The notes below the pieces were generated by a model. That model did no database searches, was not told where the DNA came from, and was given only the letters and a program-made list of their open reading frames with translations. 64,000 bases of DNA, taken from NCBI RefSeq assembly GCF_013204855.1, contig NZ_JABMKZ010000019.1, positions 62,001-126,000 of the forward strand. The letters run 5' to 3'. The position numbers and the translations under genes are program-made. This stretch comes from Paenibacillus alba. GTDB lineage: Bacteria > Bacillota > Bacilli > Paenibacillales > NBRC-103111. This document shows, piece by piece, positions 25,492 to 33,407 of this stretch (positions within the stretch are counted from its first letter, which is position 1; each line of letters opens with the position of its first letter).

Positions 25492-26334
25492 ATGGATTTC
25501 TCTTCTATGTCTTTAGAGCAGTTTCACGTCCATTTCCCGACCGAATCCGCATGTGTGGATTATCTTTTCAATAAGAGATGGCCGGCAGGCTTCCAATGTC
25601 CACGTTGCTCTCATCCTCAAGCATATGTAACGACTACGCGGCGACTTCCGCTTTATGAATGCTGCCACTGTCGCTTTCAAATCTCTCTTATCTCGGGGAC
25701 CATCATGGAAGGCAGTCGGACAGAGCTTCGTAAATGGCTAACAGCACTTTTCCTTGTTTCACGGACGGATAAGGGCACATCGGCGGTTGAGCTTTCCCAT
25801 ATTATTCAAGTAACTTACAAAACTGCATGGCTCATCTTACATAAAATTCGTTCTGCAATTCACAATTCTGATATCCTCACTCCGCTTGCAGGCGCCATTT
25901 GTGTGAACTCTGCTGTTTACGGGCGACCTTATAACCCTACTGTTAACAAACACCCCAAAGAGCATCTACTTCTTATCGCTTCTTCCCACAATGACGCCAA
26001 TGAATTTACTTCGCTCAAAATAAAACACATCATTTCCACAAATCCAAAAGTAAAACATATTTCCCGCTCCGACATTATCACTTTTCAAAATGAACAGATT
26101 GATATAGCTGCATATCCTATTGATATTGTAACTGGGTTCTATACGCCTAAACGTCTACGCCCTCTGCTCAAATTCACAAAACAAGCAAGCCAATGGATCA
26201 ACGATACCTTCCACGGCATCGGCGCCAAACATCTACAAATTTATTTAGACGATTTTTGCTTCCGATTCAATTTATCTTTCAGAAACCTTCCCCTATTCCC
26301 CTGTCTAATCGAACGTTGTTTTAGGCTTTCCTAG
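25492..26334 (+). CDS. IS1595/ISXO2-like transposase with degenerate catalytic residues
   Basis: This 280-residue protein has the ISXO2 layout. A zinc ribbon (CPRCSHPQ...CCHCRF, about residues 37-65) is followed by RKWLTALFLVSRTDKGTSAVELSHIIQVTYKTAWLILHKIRSAI, the helix-turn-helix part. It ends in KHLQIYLDDFCFRFN, the usual IS1595 end. The first catalytic acid, normally in a VDETYIGG motif, appears as CVNSAVYGRP, and the final glutamate is not obvious. It is probably not an active transposase. GGGGG lies 6 bases before the ATG. No terminal inverted repeats were found, so it may be a domesticated or decaying copy. Confidence 0.65.
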   Translation: MDFSSMSLEQFHVHFPTESACVDYLFNKRWPAGFQCPRCSHPQAYVTTTRRLPLYECCHCRFQISLISGTIMEGSRTELRKWLTALFLVSRTDKGTSAVELSHIIQVTYKTAWLILHKIRSAIHNSDILTPLAGAICVNSAVYGRPYNPTVNKHPKEHLLLIASSHNDANEFTSLKIKHIISTNPKVKHISRSDIITFQNEQIDIAAYPIDIVTGFYTPKRLRPLLKFTKQASQWINDTFHGIGAKHLQIYLDDFCFRFNLSFRNLPLFPCLIERCFRLS

Positions 26335-26581
26335 CGAATAGTAAGAGCTAGTGACATGTTTTATGTTGACCCTTCTCGTTAAATACCAGGCCAAAATTCC
26401 TCCCTCCACCAGGATAAACATACCTATTCACTGTCCGACTTGCATTTAGTTGCTAACTTTTTAATTAAACTTGCTTAATTTTCTTCTTTCCTCTCTTTTT
26501 TGAGTTCTTACTTCGTTTTTCGTTTTCCCGTATTTATCCATGATTCCCCTTTTTTGATTCCGTTCGTTTTTTATTTTCTAT
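26335..26581. other. Gap ahead of the repeat island
   Basis: This is AT- and pyrimidine-rich DNA with no convincing frame, ribosome binding site or RNA gene. No IS terminal repeat matching the other side of the transposase-like gene is evident. Confidence 0.4.
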
Positions 26582-26665
26582 TCTGTGGTCTGCGGTCTGC
26601 GGTCTGCGGTCTGCGGTCTGCGGTCTGCGGTCTGCGGTCTGCGGTCTGCGGTCTGCGGTCTGCGG
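26582..26665. repeat. Tandem 7-bp repeat (TCTGCGG), 12 units
   Basis: One variant unit (TCTGTGG, 26582-26588) is followed by eleven perfect TCTGCGG units from 26589 to 26665. Degenerate six-base relatives (GGTCCT, GGTCTT) continue to about 26725. The unit length is not a multiple of three, so the array puts repeated codons into every frame and does not look coding. Such arrays change copy number by slippage. Confidence 0.95.
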
Positions 26666-26775
26666 TCGCGGTCGTGGTCCTGGTCCTGATCCTGGTCTTG
26701 GTCTTGGGCTGTGGTCTGGTCTGCGGTATTTGTTCTTGGTTCTTCGAGTTCGTTTTTTTGTTTTCTCCTCATATC

Positions 26776-26820
26776 CTTTTTGTTTTTGTTCTTGTTCTTG
26801 TTTTTGTTTTTGTTTTTCAT
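26776..26820. repeat. Short T-rich 6-bp repeat (TTTTTG/TTCTTG)
   Basis: TTTTTG and TTCTTG units are repeated about seven times in a row. This is low-complexity DNA between the 7-bp array and the longer minisatellite. Confidence 0.8.
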
Positions 26821-26984
26821 TATTTCTACATTTTACATGTTAAGTTCTTCTTTTTCTTATCTGTTTATGTATTCTATCTATTTTCCCCTTTATATTCCTT
26901 TACTTCATTTTTTTCTCATCCGCTTCTCAACTTGTCCTTCCTCATCTTCCTCATCCTTTGCTTTCTCTTCTACAACTATTCGAT

Positions 26985-27760
26985 ATCCTCTTGTGTTTCT
27001 TGTGCTTCCTCCTCTGCCTAATCCCCGGCTTCCTCCTTTGCTTCCTATCCGGCTCTCTCCTTTGTCTCATCCCCCGCCTCCTCCTTTGCTTCCTATCCTG
27101 CTATTTCATCTACCTATTCCCCTGCTTCCTCCTTTGCTTCCTATCCTGCTTCCTTCTCTGCCTCATCCTAGGCTTCCTCCTTTGCTTCCTATCCTGCTAT
27201 TTCCTCTACCTATTCCCCTGCTTCCTCCTTTACTTCTTATCCTGCCATCCTGCTTTCTCCACTACCTGTTCCCCGGGTTCCTCTTTTGCTTCTTACCTGC
27301 TTTCTCCACTACCTTTTCCCCTGCTTCCTCCTTTGCTTCCTATTCTGCTTCCTTCTCTGCCTCATCCTAGCTTCCTCCTTTGCGTCTTATCCTGCTTTCT
27401 CCTCTGACTATCGCTTGCTTCCTCCTTTGCTTCCTATCCTGCTTCCTCCTCTGCCTCATCCCAGACTTCCACCTTTGATTCCCATCCTGCTTTCTTCACT
27501 ACCTATTCCCCAACTTCCTCTTTTGCTTCTTCTCCTGCTTTCTCCTCTGCCTCATCCCCGGCTTACTCCCTTGTTTCTTATCCTGCTTTCTCCTCTGCCT
27601 CATCCCGGCTTACTCCTTTGCTTCTTATCCTGCTTTCTCCTCTGCCTCATCCCCGGCTTACTCCTTTGCTTCTTATCCTGCTATTTCCTCTGCCTATTCC
27701 CTGACTTCCTCCTTTCTTCCTATCCTGCTTCCTCAACTGCTTTCTCCTCTACTATCTTCT
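26985..27760. repeat. Pyrimidine-rich minisatellite, unit about 48 bp
   Basis: About 15-16 imperfect units are stacked head to tail. Each has a half like CTTCCTCCTTTGCTTCCTAT followed by CCTG, then a half like CTTTCTCCTCTGCCTCATCC followed by CCGG. The plus strand is almost purely C and T with regular G. Because 48 is divisible by 3 and the unit lacks stops, all three plus frames stay open for long distances. They encode only monotonous leucine/proline/serine/phenylalanine strings and none has a ribosome binding site. I regard the frames as artefacts. Unit boundaries are approximate. Confidence 0.85.
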
Positions 27761-28047
27761 TTAGTTTTTTACTTTCTTCTCATTTCGCACTTTTTTGCAT
27801 TGATGGTTATCTGCTAATAGAAACTGAGCCTTGGGGATAGTGAGTACAGGTATTTGTTCCCTCGACAAGTGATCGGAGCTGGACGTCCTTATCCCATTTC
27901 TTCCGCCTTAATCTCCCGAAAATTTGCTTGCCTCTTCCCATGCAATCGGCTTACACATATACATTGAAAGTTCCGCTACTTTTATGTTTCAGGTGACAGA
28001 GTAGTGTTTTCCTCATTTCAGGAGCCTGTGAAAGAGTCAGCCCCTCG
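27761..28047. other. Gap without a recognisable gene
   Basis: Nothing with coding character is visible between the minisatellite and the terminator at 28048-28088. The pyrimidine bias fades here. Confidence 0.4.
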
Positions 28048-28088
28048 AAAAAAACAGACCTACTCCCAGAAAGGGTAATAGGTCTGTT
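28048..28088 (-). terminator. Rho-independent terminator of the exported CYTH-like gene pair
   Basis: AACAGACCTA (28053-28062) pairs with TAGGTCTGTT (28079-28088). Seven T follow on the minus strand. It lies about 70 bases after the gene ending at 28156. Confidence 0.85.
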
Positions 28089-28155
28089 GATGTGTTTAAA
28101 ATGCAGACACGAGTGATGCCTGGCTTCTTGCATCCCGAAGTGGAGCCACCAGTTG

Positions 28156-29211
28156 TTACTTGCTTATTGCTGCCAATTGATTGCCTACTACGCCATTGCG
28201 ATAGACATCATAGTCGGTAACTCCAGCATTGTCTGGCGAAGCTGTCCAACCTAATTGACTTTGCGTACTTGAGGATGCAGCTGCCACCGCACTTGTGGGT
28301 ACGGATGGAGCAATTGTACCGAGTGTAGTGGCTACAGGCGCATAACGCTCCATAATCAAGCTCGTTTTGAGGACGTCGGACTCAACCAGCCATCCTTTGG
28401 AACGGAGTAAGTTAATTAAATCGGTACGCACGCTCGTCGCTTCACTAAGGCTGTCTGTTTTGAAGGAAGCTTCGACGATATCTTCGGTCCCTGTTTTGGC
28501 AGCATTTAGAATGGTCCAGATCTCGATATCGAGCTCCAAGTCTTTATAGGTTCCCTTGTATCTTTTGAAATCAACCGGACCATAAATCACGGCATTATTC
28601 AACTGCGTTGTTCCCCACCCGGCGCTTGTCCAGTTCTTAAAATTACTAGGTGCATTAGAAACGGACACGGTGCGAGAGGTAGCCAGATTAGGGGCATTCA
28701 ATCCATTGCCGCTATAGCCGGAAACTGTTACATCTTTTTCATATTGAACACTTAATGTCTGTTTGCTAAAGGTCCAATCGACTTGAAATTCAAAGCCGGA
28801 AGATGAACTATTCAAGCCATCGCCAGCTGCGGTTGTAAGGGCTGCGTTGATATCCCCATTTGAAACAGGGTATCTCTTTTTGTACTGAATCTGGTGTGTG
28901 CTTTGGTCGCTTCTTTTGCGAATACGATCACTCCAGCCTTGACCATCCATTGTACGTGCTGCTGTATCCATGTACTGAACACGGTAGCTTTTCGCGGACG
29001 AGCCTGTGGAGAATTGGCTGCGAACGCTGCTTACCAAATTATGACTGGCATCTGCTACGATCGCCGGAGCTAGATTGAGCTTGACCTCGTAGCTGGGCGT
29101 ACCATTTGCCGCTGAAGCTGGTTGCGGCGAGAACCCCCCACCTGTCAAAAGAACGGCTGCTGCAGTTGTTGCTATAACGAGTTTGGATGTTTTGTTCAAA
29201 CCTTGTAACAT
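28156..29211 (-). CDS. Exported CYTH-like protein with partial fibronectin III tail
   Basis: This 351-residue secreted protein has a signal peptide ending near QPASAA (about residue 34). It is paralogous to the gene just upstream. The mature part reads SYEVKLNLAP, VQYMDTAARTMDGQGWSDRIRK and HQIQYKKRYPV, then LELDIEIWTIL and EDIVEASFKT. This order (ExK, DT, RxR, KKR, late acidic strands) resembles the CYTH/triphosphate-tunnel fold. The C-terminus continues into LGWTASPDNAGVTDYDVYRNG, the first half of a fibronectin III domain, and then stops. The start ATG has AGGAGATGAGAG upstream; longer readings are unsupported. Confidence 0.75.
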   Translation of the reverse strand: MLQGLNKTSKLVIATTAAAVLLTGGGFSPQPASAANGTPSYEVKLNLAPAIVADASHNLVSSVRSQFSTGSSAKSYRVQYMDTAARTMDGQGWSDRIRKRSDQSTHQIQYKKRYPVSNGDINAALTTAAGDGLNSSSSGFEFQVDWTFSKQTLSVQYEKDVTVSGYSGNGLNAPNLATSRTVSVSNAPSNFKNWTSAGWGTTQLNNAVIYGPVDFKRYKGTYKDLELDIEIWTILNAAKTGTEDIVEASFKTDSLSEATSVRTDLINLLRSKGWLVESDVLKTSLIMERYAPVATTLGTIAPSVPTSAVAAASSSTQSQLGWTASPDNAGVTDYDVYRNGVVGNQLAAISK

Positions 29212-29255
29212 TCTCTCATCTCCTATGTCTACCTGGATTATTTGAATTTTTTGGA

Positions 29256-30119
29256 TTAATAACGATCCATAATCAGTTGTGTTTTCAGAGAATCCTGTGC
29301 GAGAAACCATCCTTTGTTCTGTAAATAGGTAATTAATTCATCATGTTTGGTCGATGCCGTGGTTTGACTGGTTGTTTTGAAGGAAGCTTCAACGACATAT
29401 TCTGTACCCGTGCCTGCTGCGTATAGAATTGGCCATACTTCGATATAAATTTGCTGTCCACTCCATGTGCCGATAGAGCGCTTTGCAAGAACTGGCCCAT
29501 AGATACGCGAGGAAGAAAGCTTGCTTGTCCCCCAACCGCTGGATACCCAATTATTAAATTTATCCGGCGCATTATTGATCAGCAAACTCCTGGAATCGCT
29601 TTGATTCGGTAAATCCATGCCGCTATAGCCGGACTTGCTGCCCGTTTTGTTCCGGGTAATACTTAGCGTTTTCTTCTGATATCCCCATTCAATTTGTGCT
29701 TCATATCCAGTATCGCCTGAGTTGAAGCCCTCTTGATTAGCTAATGTCAATGCCCCATTGATGTCATTGCCAGTCACGGCATAACGCTTTTTGTAGCTGA
29801 GTTCGAAATCATTCTCGCCCTCGGTTTTGCGAATACGCGGACTCCATCCATTGTTATAAATGTCCTTCGCATTCGTATCCAGAAATTGGACATTCATCTT
29901 GGTGACTGTGTCCGGCATGCCAAATGCTGTCTTGACGCTGCTTGTGAGCTTAAAATCGGATCCAAGAACAACGCTTGGGTTCAGAAGAAGCTTCACTTCG
30001 TAATCCGGCACCATGTTACTGGCTGCTGCTGCTTGCTGGGGTGCCCCGCCGAAACCGGCCAGTAATGTGGTTCCAACTACTGTGGCCATGACTACGTTCA
30101 ACACGTTTTTCTTTAACAT
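29256..30119 (-). CDS. Exported CYTH-like protein
   Basis: This 287-residue secreted protein has a signal peptide (LKKNVLNVVMATVVGTTLL..., cut near AAAAS). The mature domain starts DYEVKLLLNP, close to the ExExK motif of CYTH proteins. VQFLDTNAKDIYNNGWSPRIRK, FELSYKKRYAV, YIEVWPIL and YVVEASFKT follow. CYTH enzymes are usually cytoplasmic and act on triphosphates; an exported version is unusual, and activity is not proven. The start is the ATG at 30117-30119, with AGAGGAG 8 bases upstream. Its paralogue follows at 29211 after a gap of 44 bases, so the two form an operon. Confidence 0.75.
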   Translation of the reverse strand: MLKKNVLNVVMATVVGTTLLAGFGGAPQQAAAASNMVPDYEVKLLLNPSVVLGSDFKLTSSVKTAFGMPDTVTKMNVQFLDTNAKDIYNNGWSPRIRKTEGENDFELSYKKRYAVTGNDINGALTLANQEGFNSGDTGYEAQIEWGYQKKTLSITRNKTGSKSGYSGMDLPNQSDSRSLLINNAPDKFNNWVSSGWGTSKLSSSRIYGPVLAKRSIGTWSGQQIYIEVWPILYAAGTGTEYVVEASFKTTSQTTASTKHDELITYLQNKGWFLAQDSLKTQLIMDRY

Positions 30120-30224
30120 CAATTCATCTCCTCTGTTTTCTGGAAAAGTTTTCCCTACAGACTTGAGATTAAGGTAGATTTGTCATTGGATTATCAGCTG
30201 TGCGTGTGTTTTTTGTAAATGTGA

Positions 30225-31124
30225 TCAGTACGAACGAACTGAATCACGCAAGTAATCAAAGAAGCTATCAAAAACAGAGGAACGAATCCGATCCTCGTTA
30301 TACGTGAAATAGATGTACCGCTTAAAAGGATTTTGCGGTATGGCGCGGTAGACCAGCTCTTCTCTCTGCAGCTCTTTAGCAATGGCCATTTTCGAAATGA
30401 CGGATATGCTGTCCCCGGTCAAAACGGCTTGTTTAATAGCTTCCAGAGAGTCCATTTCCATAATAGGTCTAAGCTCGATCCCCATGCTTTTCGCCCATTT
30501 CAAGGTCATCGTGCGTGTACTTGATTCTTGACCATGCAGGATGAAAGGAACATCTTTTAGAAATTCGGGATGAAGTGATTCATATCTGGACATGCGGTGC
30601 TGGGGGTTAAAAAAGAAAACAAGCTCGTCTTCACATAAGGTTTCGCCAATCAGAGGAGCCCATTGAAAGGGTTCTGCGGACATAACACCAATATCGATTT
30701 CGTGATTCAGCAGCATTTCTTGTATAACCGGAGAGGTTCTAACGGTCAATGAAATGGAGATATGCGGAAATTTCTTTGAAAATGCGCTAAGAATGCTGGG
30801 AAGCACGTAGGTACCAGGTACATAGCTGGCTCCGATCTTCAGATGTCCGCTCCCTCTCTCATCAAATTCTTTAACAACTCTTTCCGCTTCTTGAGCAAGT
30901 GCATTAATTTTCTTGGCATAGTGATTGAGCGATTGACCCGCTTCTGTCAAATGAATTTTACCCGCTTTGGAATAAAATAAGCCAACGCCAAGATCCTGTT
31001 CCATGCTTTTCATATGAAAGGAAACTGTTGGCTGTTTCAGCCCTAAATGCTCAGCTACGGTTGTAATTCGTTTGTGTTTATCCAATAGTTCAATAATTTG
31101 CAGTTTAATCAGATTCCAATTCAT
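30225..31124 (-). CDS. LysR family transcriptional regulator
   Basis: This is a 299-residue LysR-type regulator. The N-terminal winged helix contains KHKRITTVAEHLGLKQPTVSFHMKSMEQDLGVGLFYS, and the effector domain starts near LKIGASYVPGTYVLPSIL. It is divergent from the ABC importer operon, with repeated ATCTAT/ATAGAT sites in between, so it probably controls that operon and itself. I chose the ATG at 31122-31124, with AAAGGAGA 10 bases upstream; a TTG three codons earlier abuts that site. Confidence 0.93.
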   Translation of the reverse strand: MNWNLIKLQIIELLDKHKRITTVAEHLGLKQPTVSFHMKSMEQDLGVGLFYSKAGKIHLTEAGQSLNHYAKKINALAQEAERVVKEFDERGSGHLKIGASYVPGTYVLPSILSAFSKKFPHISISLTVRTSPVIQEMLLNHEIDIGVMSAEPFQWAPLIGETLCEDELVFFFNPQHRMSRYESLHPEFLKDVPFILHGQESSTRTMTLKWAKSMGIELRPIMEMDSLEAIKQAVLTGDSISVISKMAIAKELQREELVYRAIPQNPFKRYIYFTYNEDRIRSSVFDSFFDYLRDSVRSY

Positions 31125-31161
31125 CGGGATCAATCTCCTTTAAATTACGCTTGGGATCATT

Positions 31162-31214
31162 ATAGAAAAAATCTATGCACTTGAATAGATTACAAACAAA
31201 AACTTAACAATCTA
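31162..31214 (+). promoter_or_regulatory. Candidate LysR operator: repeated ATCTAT/ATAGAT sites
   Basis: In the divergent region ATAGA-N5-TCTAT (31162-31176) overlaps AATCTAT-N8-ATAGATT (31170-31191), and a further AATCTAT occurs at 31208-31214. Clusters of short dyads between a LysR gene and its target are typical of such operators. A TTGACA at 31226-31231 could belong to the importer promoter. Confidence 0.5.
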
Positions 31215-31292
31215 TTTACTTTGCGTTGACACTCTGCTGATTATAAGGCTCTAAACTGAAGTTGAGTTCCTAAGAACGGAAGGATGCCTAAA

Positions 31293-32255
31293 ATGCCTTT
31301 ACACCTTAGCGGTATCAACAAAACTTTTGACGGATCACCTGCCTTGCAAGACATTCATCTCACCGTGACAAAAGGTCGATTTACAACCTTGTTAGGCCCC
31401 TCAGGCTGCGGCAAAACAACGCTGCTTCGCATTATCGCCGGTCTGGAAACCCCGGATGAGGGAGATATTCATATCGGAGATGTTTGCCTTTTCTCGAAAA
31501 AACGCAGGATTAACCGCCCTGTTCACCAACGCAATTTCGGTATGGTCTTTCAAGACTTTGCCCTTTGGCCGCACTTAACCATTCTAGAAAATGTGGCTTT
31601 TGGACTTAAAGCTCAGGGAGATACAACCAACTGGCGCAATCGATCGATGGAAGCCATCGAATTGGTTCAATTGCAAGGCATGGAAAAACGCTATCCGCAC
31701 CAGCTTTCTGGAGGTCAACAGCAGCGCGTGGCTTTGGCCAGAGCGATTGTTGTCCGTCCACAGCTTGTCCTTTTCGATGAGCCCATGAGTGCCTTGGATG
31801 CTCTCCTCCGAGAAGAAATGCGGGTTGAGCTTATGAGGCTGGTTCGCCAAATTGGGTTCACAGCTGTTTATGTCACGCATGACCAAACAGAGGCTATGTC
31901 GATGTCCGATGAGATCGTCGTCATGAAAAGCGGCCGCATTTTACAAAAAGATGTGCCCGAAGTGATTTACAGGAAACCTACACACGCTTTTACCGCCCGC
32001 TTTATCGGCAAAACGAATTGGTTGGAAGCGGACAAGCGTCTGGTTCGTCCCGAACATGTACGATGGCTGCCGTCGACAGCGAATGATCTTGCTTATTCCG
32101 GCGAGGTACAGGCTGTCAGTTACATAGGTGAGCGCTATGAAGTCACTGTACAGTTGGAAGATGGTCATGTATGGATGGCTTATCATCCATCACGCCTAGC
32201 AATAGGAGATCTGGTAAAGCTTTATATTTCGCAAGATCAGATTCATCAGCTGTAA
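31293..32255 (+). CDS. ABC transporter ATP-binding protein, Fe3+/2-aminoethylphosphonate type
   Basis: This 320-residue protein has Walker A GPSGCGKTT near residue 36, the signature LSGGQQQRVALARA, Walker B LVLFDEPMSALD and the switch histidine in YVTHDQTEAMS. A C-terminal TOBE-like regulatory part contains VRPEHVRWL. It pairs with the fused permease and binding lipoprotein downstream. The family (FbpC/PotA/PhnT) does not fix the substrate. I chose the ATG at 31293, with GGAAGG 8 bases upstream; another ATG at 31284 abuts that site. Confidence 0.9.
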   Translation: MPLHLSGINKTFDGSPALQDIHLTVTKGRFTTLLGPSGCGKTTLLRIIAGLETPDEGDIHIGDVCLFSKKRRINRPVHQRNFGMVFQDFALWPHLTILENVAFGLKAQGDTTNWRNRSMEAIELVQLQGMEKRYPHQLSGGQQQRVALARAIVVRPQLVLFDEPMSALDALLREEMRVELMRLVRQIGFTAVYVTHDQTEAMSMSDEIVVMKSGRILQKDVPEVIYRKPTHAFTARFIGKTNWLEADKRLVRPEHVRWLPSTANDLAYSGEVQAVSYIGERYEVTVQLEDGHVWMAYHPSRLAIGDLVKLYISQDQIHQL

Positions 32256-32285
32256 ATCCATAAACTCAGAGAGGGTGTATGTAAA

Positions 32286-33383
32286 ATGAAAACAAAAATG
32301 AGGAAATCGTTTCATGTAAGCTCTTTAGCACTAATGACTGTTCTAGTAGGTGTTAGCTTGACCGGTTGTGGGACAGCCAAAACAACTTCCAATGCCAATC
32401 CAACTGCATCGACCCCTGCCGCGGCTACTACAGCTGCCACTGCGACGCCAACACCAGAAGCAAAGAAGCTAAGCGGTAAAATTGTTGTATACAGTGCAGG
32501 TCCAGCAGATTTGGCAACAAAAATTCAAAAAGGCTTCACAGCCAAAACTGGTGTCGAAATCGAAATGTTCCAAGGAACGACTGGTAAAATTTTAGCTCGT
32601 ATGGAAGCAGAAAAAACAAATCCGGTTGTTGACGTTGTCGTCTTGGCCTCCCTTCCTTCAGCTATCGGAATGACGAAAAGCGGACTAACCCTTCCTTATA
32701 AAGAAGCGAAAAATGCAGACAAGCTTATCCCAGCTTATTCCGATAAGGATGGCAACTATTTTAGCTACAGCCTGTCCGCGCTTGGGATTGCCTACAATAC
32801 AAAAACCGTTACGACTCCTCCAAAGGAGTGGAGTGATCTGACGAAACCTGAGTGGAAAGACAAAGTAAATATTCCCGATCCAGCTCAATCCGGCTCTGCT
32901 CTTGATTTCATGACAGGTTATACGAATAAAAACGGAGATTCCGCATGGGATTTATTCGGCAAAGTAAAAGCCAATGGAGCTATTATTGCCGGAGCCAACC
33001 AAGAAGCTATGGACCCTGTCATTTCTGGTGCTAAAAGCATCGTTATGGCTAGCGTGGATTATATGACTTATGCTTCCAAAGCAAAAGGCGAGCCAATTGA
33101 TTTGATCTATCCGGCGAGCGGGACCGTTATTTCCCCAAGACCTGCCATGATTATGAAAACAAGTAAAAATGTCGACAGTGCAAAAGCCTTTATTGAATAT
33201 CTGCTCTCTGACGAAGCTCAAAAGATGGTCACAGATGCTTACTTGCTTTCCGGTCGCAGCGATATCCAGATACAAGGAAGAATGAGCGCGAAGGACATTC
33301 CTACAATTCAAGTGGACTGGAACTGGATGAATGACAACCAGGCCGCAGTTACACAGAAGTTCACCCAATTGTTCAAAAAGTAA
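32286..33383 (+). CDS. ABC transporter substrate-binding lipoprotein, Fe3+/2-aminoethylphosphonate family
   Basis: This 365-residue lipoprotein has the lipobox SLTGCG (cysteine near residue 28), a T/A/P-rich linker, and then a type II binding fold starting KIVVYSAGPADLATKIQKGF. The C-terminal part GEPIDLIYPASGTVISPRPAMIMKTSKN is typical of the family covering ferric iron and 2-aminoethylphosphonate binding proteins. The adjacent-tyrosine iron motif of FbpA is not evident, so an organic or phosphonate ligand is possible. AGAGAGGGTG lies ahead of the ATG. Confidence 0.88.
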   Translation: MKTKMRKSFHVSSLALMTVLVGVSLTGCGTAKTTSNANPTASTPAAATTAATATPTPEAKKLSGKIVVYSAGPADLATKIQKGFTAKTGVEIEMFQGTTGKILARMEAEKTNPVVDVVVLASLPSAIGMTKSGLTLPYKEAKNADKLIPAYSDKDGNYFSYSLSALGIAYNTKTVTTPPKEWSDLTKPEWKDKVNIPDPAQSGSALDFMTGYTNKNGDSAWDLFGKVKANGAIIAGANQEAMDPVISGAKSIVMASVDYMTYASKAKGEPIDLIYPASGTVISPRPAMIMKTSKNVDSAKAFIEYLLSDEAQKMVTDAYLLSGRSDIQIQGRMSAKDIPTIQVDWNWMNDNQAAVTQKFTQLFKK

Positions 33384-33407
33384 GCGCCGGACGGGGATGA
33401 CTGCTAG

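Noticed and set aside
26578-26820. 80-codon minus-strand frame (KN-rich, then RRPQTAD repeats)
   Set aside because: It is just translation of the 6-bp and 7-bp repeats; no ribosome binding site or conserved domain.
26985-27760. CRISPR array
   Set aside because: The units are contiguous and imperfect, without unique spacers, and no cas genes are near.
26500-27840. Several long plus-strand frames encoding Leu/Pro/Phe-rich repeats
   Set aside because: They result from a 48-bp repeat lacking stops in all three frames; no ribosome binding site or start context supports them.
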